Program-made: the position numbers and the translations under genes
Shown here: positions 8,255 to 18,204 of the stretch, piece after piece
Numbering within the stretch: position 1 is the stretch's first letter
Layout of the letters: each line of letters opens with the position of its first letter
Notes under the pieces: model-generated
Database searches by the model: none
What the model was told of the DNA's origin: nothing
Seen by the model: only the letters and a program-made list of their open reading frames with translations
Source of the DNA: Nafulsella turpanensis ZLM-10
GTDB lineage: Bacteria; Bacteroidota; Bacteroidia; Cytophagales; Cyclobacteriaceae
NCBI RefSeq assembly: GCF_000346615.1
Contig: NZ_ANNU01000030.1
Location: 1-64,000 of the forward strand
Length of the DNA: 64,000 nucleotides
Direction: 5' to 3'

Positions 8255-11200
8255 ATGAAAGTAAAAGTGTACGCAAGTGTATGGCTTCTGCTTCTTTCGC
8301 ACTGGGCATGGGCGCAAACAGGAACGGTTACCGGTACCGTTATCGATGCACAGTCAGAAGAAGGGCTTCCGGGAGTCAACATCAGGATTAAAAATACCAG
8401 CGAGGGAACCATTACGGATTTTGATGGGAACTTCCGGCTGGTTGCTGCCGCAGGAGATACCCTGATTGCATCTTTTGTTGGTTATGTTTCTGAAGAAGTA
8501 CCGGTAGGAGACCAGGCCAACCTCCTTATTAATCTGATGCCCGACCTCCAAACATTAAGTGAAGTAGTGGTGGTGGGTTATGGCCAGCAAAAGAAAAGCC
8601 TGGTTACAGGAGCGATCTCCTCTGTAAAGGCCGAAGAAATAGCCAGTATTTCCGGTGCCCGTCTTGAACAGGCGCTACAGGGCAGAACGGCCGGTGTAAA
8701 TGTTTTACCTTCCTCCGGTTCTCCGGGCAGCGGGATGCAGATCAGAATCAGGGGTACCGGATCAAACAGAAATAATGAGCCACTTTACATCGTAGACGGA
8801 GTACGGGCTGGTGGCATCGAATATCTGGCTCCTTCCGAAATTGAATCGATAGAAGTGCTTAAAGATGCGGCCTCTGCTGCTATTTATGGTGCTGAAGCGG
8901 CAAACGGTGTAGTGATTATTACCACCAAAACCGGAACCCCCGGTGTAAGCGAAATCAGCTATTCGGGCCAGTATGGTGTGCAGTCAGTAAGAAATGACCT
9001 AATGGAGCTGATGACTGCCCGGCAGTACCAGGAGTACCTGGAGGAAGCCGGTGCAACCCAAGGCCTTCTGCAGCAGATGTGCTGGATGAAGAAGGAACGG
9101 ATTGGTTTAATGAAATTTTTGAGGTAGCGCCACAGCAAAGCCATGCACTTAACTTCAGCGGCGGCTCCGAAAAAACCACCTATTTAATAGGTGGCACCTA
9201 TTTCCAGCAGGAAGGTATTGTAGGAGGGGATAAGTCCCGCTTCGATCGTTTCACCCTCCGACTGAATTCCACCCATCAGGTAAGAGATTGGCTAGAAATA
9301 GGAGAGCGCCTCTCTTATTCTCACTTTAGCAGAAATGCCATTGCAGAGAATAGTGAATTTGGCGGCCTTATTACAAGTGCACTGGCCCTCGATCCCCTCA
9401 CTCCTGTAGTTTATACCGATCCTACTGCCTATCCTCCCCATTTATTAGCTGCCATAAATGGATTCACTCCAGGTGAAGTTCCTATTGGCCAACTTTTGGT
9501 TACGGATGAAAACGGTTATTACTATGGAATTTCAAATTATGTCCGTGGAGAGTTTGGAAACCCACTTGCAAGAATCCAGAATACAAAAGGTGGTCTCAAT
9601 CAGAATAAGGTGGTGGGGAATGTATATGCGGAAATTACTCCGTTTGAAGGATTCGAGTTTACCACCCGTTTTGGTATTGATGCAGCATTTCAGCGTGAGC
9701 GTTACTGGACCCCTACTTTCTGGTATTCCAGCGAAAGTTTAAATACAGAATCTGGTGGGTCAGATTTCCAGAATAACTGGTTTAGCTGGCAGTGGGAGAA
9801 CTTTGCCACCTATACCGAGCAAATAGACAACCATCAGCTTACTTTTCTTCTAGGTTCTTCGGCTATTGAAAACCAGTGGAATTTTGTGGGCGGTACTTAC
9901 TCAGGCCTGTTTAAGGAATCCGATTTATTCGCCTATGGGGCGTTTACACCGAATACAAACGATGATATCATCAGTAATGGGAATTCGAGAAGTCTCCTTT
10001 CTGTCTTTGGTAGGCTGGGTTACAGCTATGAGGAAAGATACCTTTTAAATGCTATCATAAGACGCGATGGTTCTTCTGTATTGGCACCGGGAAATAAATG
10101 GGGGACCTTCCCTTCTGTTTCAGTGGGGTGGAACATCCACAATGAAGACTTTTATGAGGCCAGTGGGCTGTCCGATATCGTAAACTCCGTAAAACTTCGT
10201 GCCAGCTGGGGCCAGAATGGTAATCTTGGTTCAGTTGGAATCGGAGCATGGATGAGCCGGATTTCTGCCATACAGCCAGGTTATTACGATTCAGAAGGAA
10301 ATTACCTTGTTGGAGCTGCTTCCTTTACAATCGAGAATCCTGACCTGAGGTGGGAAACGAGTGAGCAGCTGGATTTTGGTGCGGACATTTATATGTTCAG
10401 CAATCGCCTGTCCTTCACGGTGGATTACTTTGAAAAAATAACACGCGACTTGCTTACTAACGCACTTTCTTTTGGTCCGGCTGGTAACGACCTTCCGGTG
10501 TTGAATGGTGGTACAGTAGAAAATAAAGGATGGGAGTTTGAGCTTGCCTACAGAAGTGAGGCTGCCGATGCCTTTCAATATGAGGTAGGTGCTAATTTTA
10601 CCACCCTTGAAAATGAAGTGACCTTCCTGGAAGAAGCTGTGCCAGAAATTCCAGGTGCCGGAGTAGGTACTGGATGGGTTGCTACTTACTTCAGTCTTGG
10701 CGAACCTATCTGGTATTTCAGAGGCTATGAAACCGATGGCATTTTCCAGAATCAGGCAGAGATCGATGCATACATTGAGGCAAATAACCTTGGTGACAGT
10801 TATAATCCTGCACCGGGCGATCCAATAGTAATTGATACAAATGGCGATGAGCAGATAAGCCCACAGGATGTAACTAATATCGGAAGTCCGCACCCGGATT
10901 TTATCTTTGGTACACGCCTGAACCTTGGGTACAAAGGCTTCGACTTCCTGGTATTCCTGCAGGGGCAAATTGGAAATGAGGTATTGATGGGCTTTAACAG
11001 AACAGACCGCCCGACTGCCAATCGTCCTGCTTTCTTCTATACCAATCGCTGGACCGGCGAAGGCAGTACCAATGAATTTCCGGCTGCCAATACCACCTCT
11101 GTATATATTTATAACAGCGATTTAATGGTATTCGATGGTTCTTATGCCCGTATTCGTCAGCTGCAGTTAGGTTATACCCTTCCTGAAACTGTTTTCGGTT

Positions 11201-11370
11201 CGGAAAATGTAAGAAATGTCCGGATTTATGCTTCACTCGATAACTACTTTACTTTTACCAACTATCCGGGCCTGGATCCTGAAGTAGGGCAGGGGAATAG
11301 TGTTGGTATTGACAGAGGTGCCTATCCAGTTCCCCGTAAGGCAATGGTAGGTCTTCAGTTTAGTTTCTAA
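8255..11370 (+). pseudogene. SusC/RagA-type TonB-dependent receptor, interrupted by a one-base frameshift
   Basis: The outer-membrane channel of a SusCD glycan importer. Frame one (8255-9127) gives a signal peptide (ends WAWAQ), a carboxypeptidase-regulatory-like domain (about 22-100), a SusC-type EVVVVGYGQQ segment and the plug domain up to residue about 270. It then runs into a stop at 9127. The second frame, open from before 9079 to 11370, continues without loss as ADVLDEEGTDWFNEIF and carries the whole beta-barrel to the C-terminal aromatic (QFSF). The frames overlap at about 9050-9085 and one missing base, most simply an A in ACCCAAGGCC, would restore one protein of about 1039 residues, normal for SusC. 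It could be a true mutation or a sequencing error; the absence of any other lesion favours the second. SusD follows 19 bp downstream. Confidence 0.85.
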
Positions 11371-11389
11371 GATTAAAACAGGAATCAAC

Positions 11390-12916
11390 ATGAAAAATAT
11401 ATTCAAAAAAAGTGTTGTCGCTGCAGGTTTATCTGCAGTACTCTTAAGCACTGCAGGCTGCTCCGATTTTCTCGACCAGGAAGTGCCGGGAGCTGTTACG
11501 GCCGACGTTTTCTATGAAACAGAAGAGGAGGCCCTTCAGGCTACAACAGCGATTTATGATGGATTGACTGCTCACTATAACTCTGTGTGGGCCAGTAGCT
11601 ACCTTTTAAGAACGTTGCTTTCCGACGAAAGTAATGCCGGAGGAAGTGGCTTTGGCGACCAACCGGCTTACCAGTCCCTGGACGATTATACTTTCGATGC
11701 ATCCAATGATGTGGTAGAAGGCGTATGGCGTATTACCTACAATGCCATCTTTAACGCCAACCGGGTAATTAACAGGGTTGAACCAACCACTGAGCTACGG
11801 GAAAGGCTTATTGCAGAAGCTAAAGTGCTGCGTGCTTATGCCTACCTCGACCTGGTTAGCCTCTGGGGTCCTGTACCAATTGTGCTGGACAACCTGGATC
11901 CGGGAGAATGGTCCTCCACCATTCGGAATCCAGTGGAAGAAGTATATGCCCAGATAGAGCAGGACTTAAAAGAAGCCATTGAAGTCCTCCCTGTAAAAAG
12001 CGGCTACGGACCTTCAAATTTGTTTCGTGTAACGCAGGGTACCGCACAGGCTTTGCTCGGAAAAGCTTATCTGTATCAGGAAAGATGGGCAGAGGCGGCC
12101 GCAATGTTCGATCTGGTAATTACTTCCGGTGAATATGGTTTGGAACCTTCCGTGGGAGCAGTTTTTTCTCCCGCTGGTGAATTTGGACAGGAATCTGTTT
12201 TTGAACTGAGCTATAATCCTACAGAAGGCTACGACTGGGGTAGTTTTCCCTGGGACTGGCGTCCGGAAAGTAACATTCACATACAACTGATGGGACCAAG
12301 AGCTGATTATTATACCAAGGCACCTGAAGATTCTTTAATTGGCGGCTGGGGCTTTAATACGCCCCGAGAAGAGCTGTTCCTCGAGTTTGTAGAAAGTGGT
12401 GAGATTGAAGGTGAAAGATACTGGGCAACCATTATGACGGAAGAACAGCTGATTGAGTTGGGAGGAAACTGGACTGCGCCCGATGCTTATGACTATGAAG
12501 GGTTCTTCCAGCGGAAATATGGGACCTATGTTACGCAGTCCCAAAGTGGAGTAACTGAACTAAACTATGGCACGAACTGGCGCTTAATCCGCTATGCCGA
12601 TGTACTTCTGATGGCGGCTGAAGCGAATTTCCGTGCCGGTGATGAAGCACAGGCCCTGCTCTACTTAAATATGGTGCGGGAACGCTCTGAGCTTGAACCG
12701 GTTTCCGCTACAGGTGAAGCACTCTTCCAGGCCATAGTAGATGAAAGAGAGCTGGAGCTGGCTTTTGAAGGGTTCCGCTTTATCGACCTGGTTCGCTGGG
12801 GCTTGGCGGAGGAAGAGTTAGGGCACCTGGGATTTGAGGCAGGTAAAAATGAACTACTTCCTATTCCTGTATTAGATGTGACTGCGTATGGCCTTGAGCA
12901 GAATCCGGGCTTTTAA
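11390..12916 (+). CDS. SusD/RagB family glycan-binding lipoprotein
   Basis: A 508-residue surface lipoprotein that caps the SusC channel and binds oligosaccharide. It has a lipoprotein signal with lipobox STAGC (Cys24), then the SusD helical TPR-like N-terminal part (ATTAIYDGL..., ARRLxAEAKVLRAYAYLDLVSLWG-like segment: RLIAEAKVLRAYAYLDLV) and the typical C-terminal RYADVLLMAAEA, VRERS and FEGFRFIDLVRWG motifs. The gene starts 19 bp after susC and is clearly co-transcribed. Neighbouring GH16 and GH3 genes point to beta-1,3-glucan as ligand (inference). Confidence 0.93.
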   Translation: MKNIFKKSVVAAGLSAVLLSTAGCSDFLDQEVPGAVTADVFYETEEEALQATTAIYDGLTAHYNSVWASSYLLRTLLSDESNAGGSGFGDQPAYQSLDDYTFDASNDVVEGVWRITYNAIFNANRVINRVEPTTELRERLIAEAKVLRAYAYLDLVSLWGPVPIVLDNLDPGEWSSTIRNPVEEVYAQIEQDLKEAIEVLPVKSGYGPSNLFRVTQGTAQALLGKAYLYQERWAEAAAMFDLVITSGEYGLEPSVGAVFSPAGEFGQESVFELSYNPTEGYDWGSFPWDWRPESNIHIQLMGPRADYYTKAPEDSLIGGWGFNTPREELFLEFVESGEIEGERYWATIMTEEQLIELGGNWTAPDAYDYEGFFQRKYGTYVTQSQSGVTELNYGTNWRLIRYADVLLMAAEANFRAGDEAQALLYLNMVRERSELEPVSATGEALFQAIVDERELELAFEGFRFIDLVRWGLAEEELGHLGFEAGKNELLPIPVLDVTAYGLEQNPGF

Positions 12917-12932
12917 TTTTAATCTGATCATT

Positions 12933-14393
12933 ATGAAAACAGCTATAAAAATTCAACGCTCATTTTCTTTCCTGTTCCTCATTTTGTTGGCGGGGGTATT
13001 TGTCTCCTGTTCCGATAAATACGAGCAGGAACTGGGACCGCGGCCTGAGGGTGACTTTACAGTTACGCCTATCGAAGGGATGCCCAATACCTTTTTACTT
13101 AGCAGTAATGTGGAGGAAGCTTTCCGCCATAAATGGTTTACAGATCCGGCAATTGGCTGGAGAGAAGGTGGCCCTACCGATACCGCTTATTTCGAGCTGG
13201 CTGGCACCTACGATGTGAAAATGATTGCCATGGCTCCTAACGGGCACGTGGTAGCCGAAAAAAACATAGTGGTAGAAGAAAATGCTCCGGGTGTAGCCTG
13301 TGCTGGCGATAACCTGGCACTTTTAACCGGCTGCGAGGAGTCTCAAACATGGGTGCTGGATGGAGAAGGCTCTCTCTGGATTGGCCCTGTGGATGAGTCC
13401 CAAACCTGGTGGTCCCTTCCGGCTGCAGACCTGGAAGCCAGAGCATGTGTTTTAAATGATGAATTTACCTTCTTTGAGGATGGTACCTTTATCTTTGAAA
13501 ATAATGGAGACTTTTGGGTAGAAGAAGAAGCAGGTGCACCGCACCCGGCTGATATTGGTTTGGAAATCGGCTGTAACCCTGCCGATGCGTGGCCGGAGCA
13601 ATATGCCGCATGGAACTCAGGTACCCACCAGTTTGAGGTAACAGAAGAGGAGCTAATGGTGAATGGCTTGGGAGCTTTCCTTGGCATTTATAAAGTTGGT
13701 GGTGGAGTAGCCGCCGTAGCCGAGCCCCAGGAATCCATTACCTACGAAATTGTAGAGTTAACGGCCGAAAAGCTGGTAGTTGAGTATACATTTGGCGATG
13801 GTGCCGGAAAATGGCGCTTCACCTTCCGCCCCGCAGATCTCGATCCGGGAGAAGAACCGGAAGAGCCGGAAATGCCTCTTGAGGAAAACGATATAGCGGT
13901 AGACTTCGACGGAACCAGTACCATTACAGAAGACCAGTGGCTGCTGGACCAGGTAACCGCCTATGAGTTCCCTGTTGCGAATCCGGATCCGGATGATGTG
14001 AATCCTTCTGCAAATGTGTTCCGCTACGACAGAGGCACTGGAATGTACGAAAATGTCCAGATTCATCTCGACCATAAAATCGACCTCACTAACCGGAACA
14101 AGTTCAGTATCCTGGTATACTTCCCTTCTGCGAACGATTATACCGGCGACCTGGCCCAAACCTTTGCAGTAAAGCTGCAAAACAGAGAACTTGGTGGCGA
14201 TGCCTGGACTACTCAGGAAGAAAGAAAGCCTGAGGTGGAAGTGCTGGATGAGTGGGTGAAATTAACCTTCGACTTTAGCGATGTAACCGACCGGACCGAT
14301 TTCGATAGCATTGTGCTCCAGCCAGGTGGCGAAGGACACACCGCACCAGGTACCTTCTATTTCGACGAGTTTCAACTGCTTCCGGCAGAATAA
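12933..14393 (+). CDS. Surface glycan-binding lipoprotein (PKD-like plus carbohydrate-binding beta-sandwich)
   Basis: 486 residues. The ATG at 12933 is chosen because it starts a lipoprotein signal peptide with lipobox VFVSC (Cys26); upstream in-frame codons overlap susD. After the Cys there is a PKD/Ig-like domain (about 35-105, ending in an AGTYDVKMIAMAPNG strand). A middle region with conserved Cys and Trp follows, then a C-terminal beta-sandwich (about 335-486) with the DFDG...VKLTFDFS...GTFYFDEFQL pattern of carbohydrate-binding modules. Position right after susCD is that of SusE/F-like or surface glycan-binding proteins, which hold the polymer for the enzymes. The specificity for beta-glucan is inferred from neighbours. 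Confidence 0.75.
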   Translation: MKTAIKIQRSFSFLFLILLAGVFVSCSDKYEQELGPRPEGDFTVTPIEGMPNTFLLSSNVEEAFRHKWFTDPAIGWREGGPTDTAYFELAGTYDVKMIAMAPNGHVVAEKNIVVEENAPGVACAGDNLALLTGCEESQTWVLDGEGSLWIGPVDESQTWWSLPAADLEARACVLNDEFTFFEDGTFIFENNGDFWVEEEAGAPHPADIGLEIGCNPADAWPEQYAAWNSGTHQFEVTEEELMVNGLGAFLGIYKVGGGVAAVAEPQESITYEIVELTAEKLVVEYTFGDGAGKWRFTFRPADLDPGEEPEEPEMPLEENDIAVDFDGTSTITEDQWLLDQVTAYEFPVANPDPDDVNPSANVFRYDRGTGMYENVQIHLDHKIDLTNRNKFSILVYFPSANDYTGDLAQTFAVKLQNRELGGDAWTTQEERKPEVEVLDEWVKLTFDFSDVTDRTDFDSIVLQPGGEGHTAPGTFYFDEFQLLPAE

Positions 14394-14414
14394 TTTTAAG
14401 TGAAACCCTCTTCT

Positions 14415-14446
14415 GGAGGCAGGCCCGGGGGCCTGCCTCCTTCTTA
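14415..14446 (+). terminator. GC-rich hairpin inside the glucan operon (terminator or attenuator)
   Basis: GGAGGCAGGCC (14415-14425) pairs perfectly with GGCCTGCCTCC (14430-14440) around a 4-base loop and is followed by TTCTTAAT. It separates the binding proteins from the hydrolases. In an operon such a hairpin may stabilise the upstream message or lower downstream transcription. Confidence 0.6.
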
Positions 14447-14500
14447 ATGTTGAAAATAGAGAAGATAAACGAGCCGGAAACGCGTGAGTAACCAAAAAGT

Positions 14501-15622
14501 ATGATGAAGCTAAAATTTTTGCTGCTCCTTTTTTTCTGTGGCTTTATAACAGGAAGCTGTGAGGATGAAACAGGGAGCGGAATTCCTCCAATGCCAGCTG
14601 ATTTGAGTATGGAGGTGACACAGGGTCCGGAAAATCCGGCAATGGTAACGGTAAATTTTTCCGCACAAAATGCAGCCTTCTACAGGGTTTACTTTGGTGA
14701 TGAAGGAGGAAAAATACCGCTGGCGACCAAAGAAGAGCAGCTAAGTCATACCTATACCGAATCGGGCACCTATAACGTAAGGGTGCAGGCCCATGCGACC
14801 GAAACTGAATTTATTTCAGAGAGCCAGAGTGTTACCATTGACTTAGGAGATAAGGATGGAAACGGCGAAATGCCCATCGGTGGTTACACCACGCCCGAAA
14901 GCTATGAAGGCTGGGAACTGGTCTGGCAGGATGAGTTTAATGGCGAATCGCTGAATACGGGTGACTGGAACTTCGAAACAGGCACCGGCTCCAATGGCTG
15001 GGGCAATAACGAGCTTCAGTACTACCGCCAGGAAAACACCATAGTGGAAGATGGAAAGCTGATTATTACTGCTAAAAAGGAAGGTTTCGGTGGCAGGGAA
15101 TACACCTCCTCTCGCCTCACCACGCAGGGAAAGCAATCCTTCCAGTATGGCCGAATCGATATACGTGCACTGCTGCCGGAAGGGCAGGGCATCTGGCCGG
15201 CTCTCTGGATGCTTGGTTCCAGCATCACTACAGTAGGCTGGCCCGCCAGCGGTGAAATCGATATTATGGAAATGGTAGGGGGGCAGGGCCGCGAAAATAC
15301 CGTTCATGGCACTGTTCACTGGGATCACAACGGCCAGCATGCCAGCTATGGGCAGGGCTATACCTTGGAAGAAGGAACCTTCGCCGATAACTATCATGTA
15401 TTCTCCATCATCTGGGATGAAAATTCCATTAAATGGTATGTCGATGATGTGCTGTTTAACGAAATAGACATCACCCCGGAGGCGTTGAGTGAATTTCAGC
15501 AGGAGTTCTTCCTCATCTTTAACGTTGCTGTAGGCGGTAACTGGCCCGGAAGCCCGGATGAAAGTACCCGGTTTCCGCAGCAGATGAAGGTTGATTATGT
15601 AAGAGTTTTTCAGCCGGAATAA
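14501..15622 (+). CDS. Glycoside hydrolase family 16 lipoprotein (laminarinase-type) with PKD-like domain
   Basis: A 373-residue endo-beta-glucanase, probably beta-1,3(-1,4)-specific. The signal peptide ends in lipobox ITGSC (Cys20), so the enzyme is lipid-anchored and probably surface-exposed. Residues about 30-115 form a PKD-like domain (HTYTESGTYNVRV). The GH16 domain follows (about 135-373) with the catalytic GEIDIMEMVG motif: nucleophile Glu252, Asp254, acid/base Glu257. The extra Met between Asp and Glu is the beta-bulge form usual in laminarinases. The C-terminal VDYVRVFQ strand completes the fold. It is the first enzyme of the locus and would make oligosaccharides for SusCD. Confidence 0.92.
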   Translation: MMKLKFLLLLFFCGFITGSCEDETGSGIPPMPADLSMEVTQGPENPAMVTVNFSAQNAAFYRVYFGDEGGKIPLATKEEQLSHTYTESGTYNVRVQAHATETEFISESQSVTIDLGDKDGNGEMPIGGYTTPESYEGWELVWQDEFNGESLNTGDWNFETGTGSNGWGNNELQYYRQENTIVEDGKLIITAKKEGFGGREYTSSRLTTQGKQSFQYGRIDIRALLPEGQGIWPALWMLGSSITTVGWPASGEIDIMEMVGGQGRENTVHGTVHWDHNGQHASYGQGYTLEEGTFADNYHVFSIIWDENSIKWYVDDVLFNEIDITPEALSEFQQEFFLIFNVAVGGNWPGSPDESTRFPQQMKVDYVRVFQPE

Positions 15623-15818
15623 ATCAGTAGTCAGAAAAAAAGAATCTATAAGAAGCACTGGCTTTACCATCCCTAATCCTGGTACTGCAACAGCGGCTTC
15701 CGCTATCAAAAACGAGTACATAAATCATATTTACAGTTACAGCCAGGCTGGTGTACAGGAAGAATTTCTGTGCAGCGGGGAGTGGCTTGGCTAAAAATAG
15801 CATAAGGAGCAAGAAGTT

Positions 15819-18152
15819 ATGAAAAATAGATACACGGAAAAGATCATTGCGCTGCTTTGTTTTGCGGTCATTATTGCAAGCTTTGGAAGTACACCAGTGG
15901 TGGCCCAGGCGGACCCTGAGGCAATAGAGCAAAAGATTGATGAGCTCATCAGCAAAATGACCCTGGAAGAAAAAGTGGGGCAAATGGCTCAGATTACCCT
16001 CGATGTGGTGGGTAAGGGCGAAAATCGCTATTCCAGCTATGAGCCTCTTGAACTGGATGAGGAAGAACTGCGGAAGGCCCTGGTGGAGCACCACATTGGC
16101 TCCATCTTAAACACGGCAAATAACAGAGCTCTCACGCCGGAAAAGTGGCATAGCATTATCAGTCAGATTCAGGATGTGGCCATGGAGGATACACGCCTTG
16201 GAATTCCGGTTTTGTACGGAGTAGACCAGATTCATGGTGGCACCTATACAGATGGGGCAACGCTGTTTCCGCAGCAAATCGGGCAGGCCGCCAGCCGCAA
16301 CAGGGATCTGGTACGCCGGGGCGCTGAAATTACCGCTTATGAAACCCGCGCCAGCAGCATTCCCTGGACCTTCTCGCCTGTACTTGACCTGGGAGTGGAC
16401 CCACGCTTTTCGCGACAGTTCGAAACCTTTGGCGAAGACCCTTATCTGGCTTCTGAACTTGGGGTAGCCATGATTAATGGTTATGAAGGTATAAATAACA
16501 CCATTGGCGATCCGGAGCATATTGCTTCTACCATGAAGCACTTCCTCGGCTATCAGGTGCCTGTTACGGGGAAAGACCGAACGCCGGCTAACATCTCTCC
16601 TGTTGCCCTTCGCGAGTATCACCTGCCGCCTTTTAAAGCAGCTGTAGATGCAGGTGCCCGCACGCTTATGGTAAATTCAGGCATTATTAACGGAGTACCG
16701 GTGCACGCCAATTACGACTTGCTTACCAAACTGCTGAAAGAAGAACTGGATTTTGATGGCCTGGTGGTAACCGATTGGGCCGACATTGAAAACCTGCACC
16801 GCCGCGACAGAATTGCTGCCACCGATAAGGAAGCCATTATGCTGGCCATTAATGCCGGTATCGATATGTCCATGATTCCTTATCAGTACGAAACCTTTAC
16901 CAACGGACTGGTAGAACTGGTAAAAGAAGGAAAAGTAAGTGAGGAAAGAATCAATGATGCGGTTCGCCGGATTTTAAGAGTAAAGTACGCACTTAACCTC
17001 TTCGATAATCCGGTAACCCATCCGAAAGATTACCCGGAATTCGGCAGTGAAGAATTTGAGCAGGCAGCTTACGATATGGCCGCTGAATCCATTACCCTGC
17101 TAAAAAATGAAGAGGATATTCTTCCTCTTGATAAGGATGTTAAAGTTCTTGTAACAGGACCAAATGCCCATAGCATGCGAACCCTCAACGGCGCCTGGAG
17201 CTACTCCTGGCAGGGAGAGAAGACCGAAGAATTTGCCGGCGAATACAACACCATTCTGGAGGCTGTCCAGAATGAGATTGGGAAAGAGAATGTAAGCTAT
17301 GTACCCGGCGTAAGCTATAAAATGGATGGAAAGTACTACGAAGAGTATGCCGACAAAATGGAAGAAGCCGTAGCGGCCGCAGCTGATGCCGATGTAATTT
17401 TACTGGCGGTAGGAGAAAACACCTCTACCGAAAAGCCGGGCGACCTCAACGACCTCTACCTGTCCGATTTACAGACAGAGCTGGCCCAAAAGCTTGCCGC
17501 CACAGGTAAGCCGGTGGTACTGGTACTGAATGAAGGCCGTCCGCGCATCATCAGCAAATTTGAGCCTGAAATGAGTGCCATTGTGCAGGCTTATCAGCCC
17601 GGAAACTTTGGCGGCGATGCACTGGCCGATATTCTTTTTGGGGATGTAAATCCATCCGGAAAGCTCCCTTACAACTACCCACGCTACCCTAACTCTCTGG
17701 TGCCTTACATCCATAAGCCATCCGAGGAGCAGAAGAAATCAGAAGGCGTATATGATTACGAAGCCGATTATAACCCACAGTTTGCTTTTGGCCATGGATT
17801 AAGCTACACCACCTTCGAGTACAGCGACCTTCAACTCGACAGGGAAGAAATAACAAAAGACGGCGAACTGGCGGTAAGCGTGGAAGTAACCAATACCGGT
17901 GAAAGGGAAGGGAAAGAAACGGTCGAACTCTACACCTCCGACCTTTACGCCAGCAGTGTTACGTCGGATGTAAAACGACTCCGCCGTTTCGAAAAAATAT
18001 CGCTGAAGCCGGGCGAAAGTAAGGTGGTGACTTTTACGCTCAAACCCGAAGACCTGGCCTATATAGGCAGAGATGGTAAAGCATTGATTGAAGCAGGGGA
18101 GTTTGATGTGCAGGTAGGCAACCTAAGCAAGCGGTTTACCCTTGTTGATTAA
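15819..18152 (+). CDS. Glycoside hydrolase family 3 beta-glucosidase
   Basis: A 777-residue periplasmic exo-acting beta-glucosidase. It has a signal peptide (ends VVAQA), the GH3 (alpha/beta)8 domain (about 35-400) with nucleophile Asp319 in GLVVTDWADIE, the C-terminal alpha/beta sandwich domain (about 425-640), and a fibronectin III-like domain at the end (GKETVELYTSDLYAS..., RLRRFEKISLKPGES). The domain order and length match BglX-like enzymes. It would cut imported beta-glucan oligosaccharides to glucose. It follows the first GH16 by 196 bp, which leaves room for a separate promoter, but the order with the second GH16 suggests one unit. Confidence 0.93.
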   Translation: MKNRYTEKIIALLCFAVIIASFGSTPVVAQADPEAIEQKIDELISKMTLEEKVGQMAQITLDVVGKGENRYSSYEPLELDEEELRKALVEHHIGSILNTANNRALTPEKWHSIISQIQDVAMEDTRLGIPVLYGVDQIHGGTYTDGATLFPQQIGQAASRNRDLVRRGAEITAYETRASSIPWTFSPVLDLGVDPRFSRQFETFGEDPYLASELGVAMINGYEGINNTIGDPEHIASTMKHFLGYQVPVTGKDRTPANISPVALREYHLPPFKAAVDAGARTLMVNSGIINGVPVHANYDLLTKLLKEELDFDGLVVTDWADIENLHRRDRIAATDKEAIMLAINAGIDMSMIPYQYETFTNGLVELVKEGKVSEERINDAVRRILRVKYALNLFDNPVTHPKDYPEFGSEEFEQAAYDMAAESITLLKNEEDILPLDKDVKVLVTGPNAHSMRTLNGAWSYSWQGEKTEEFAGEYNTILEAVQNEIGKENVSYVPGVSYKMDGKYYEEYADKMEEAVAAAADADVILLAVGENTSTEKPGDLNDLYLSDLQTELAQKLAATGKPVVLVLNEGRPRIISKFEPEMSAIVQAYQPGNFGGDALADILFGDVNPSGKLPYNYPRYPNSLVPYIHKPSEEQKKSEGVYDYEADYNPQFAFGHGLSYTTFEYSDLQLDREEITKDGELAVSVEVTNTGEREGKETVELYTSDLYASSVTSDVKRLRRFEKISLKPGESKVVTFTLKPEDLAYIGRDGKALIEAGEFDVQVGNLSKRFTLVD

Positions 18153-18204
18153 CATGGTCTGTGAAAGTTACCTCTATGACTTAGGCTGAATAAAAAATGG
18201 CAAA

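Noticed and set aside
10291-10968. 225-codon minus-strand open frame inside susC
   Set aside because: Antisense to the conserved SusC barrel and without recognisable features.
14843-15721. 292-codon minus-strand open frame opposite GH16
   Set aside because: Antisense to an intact catalytic domain and without a family pattern.
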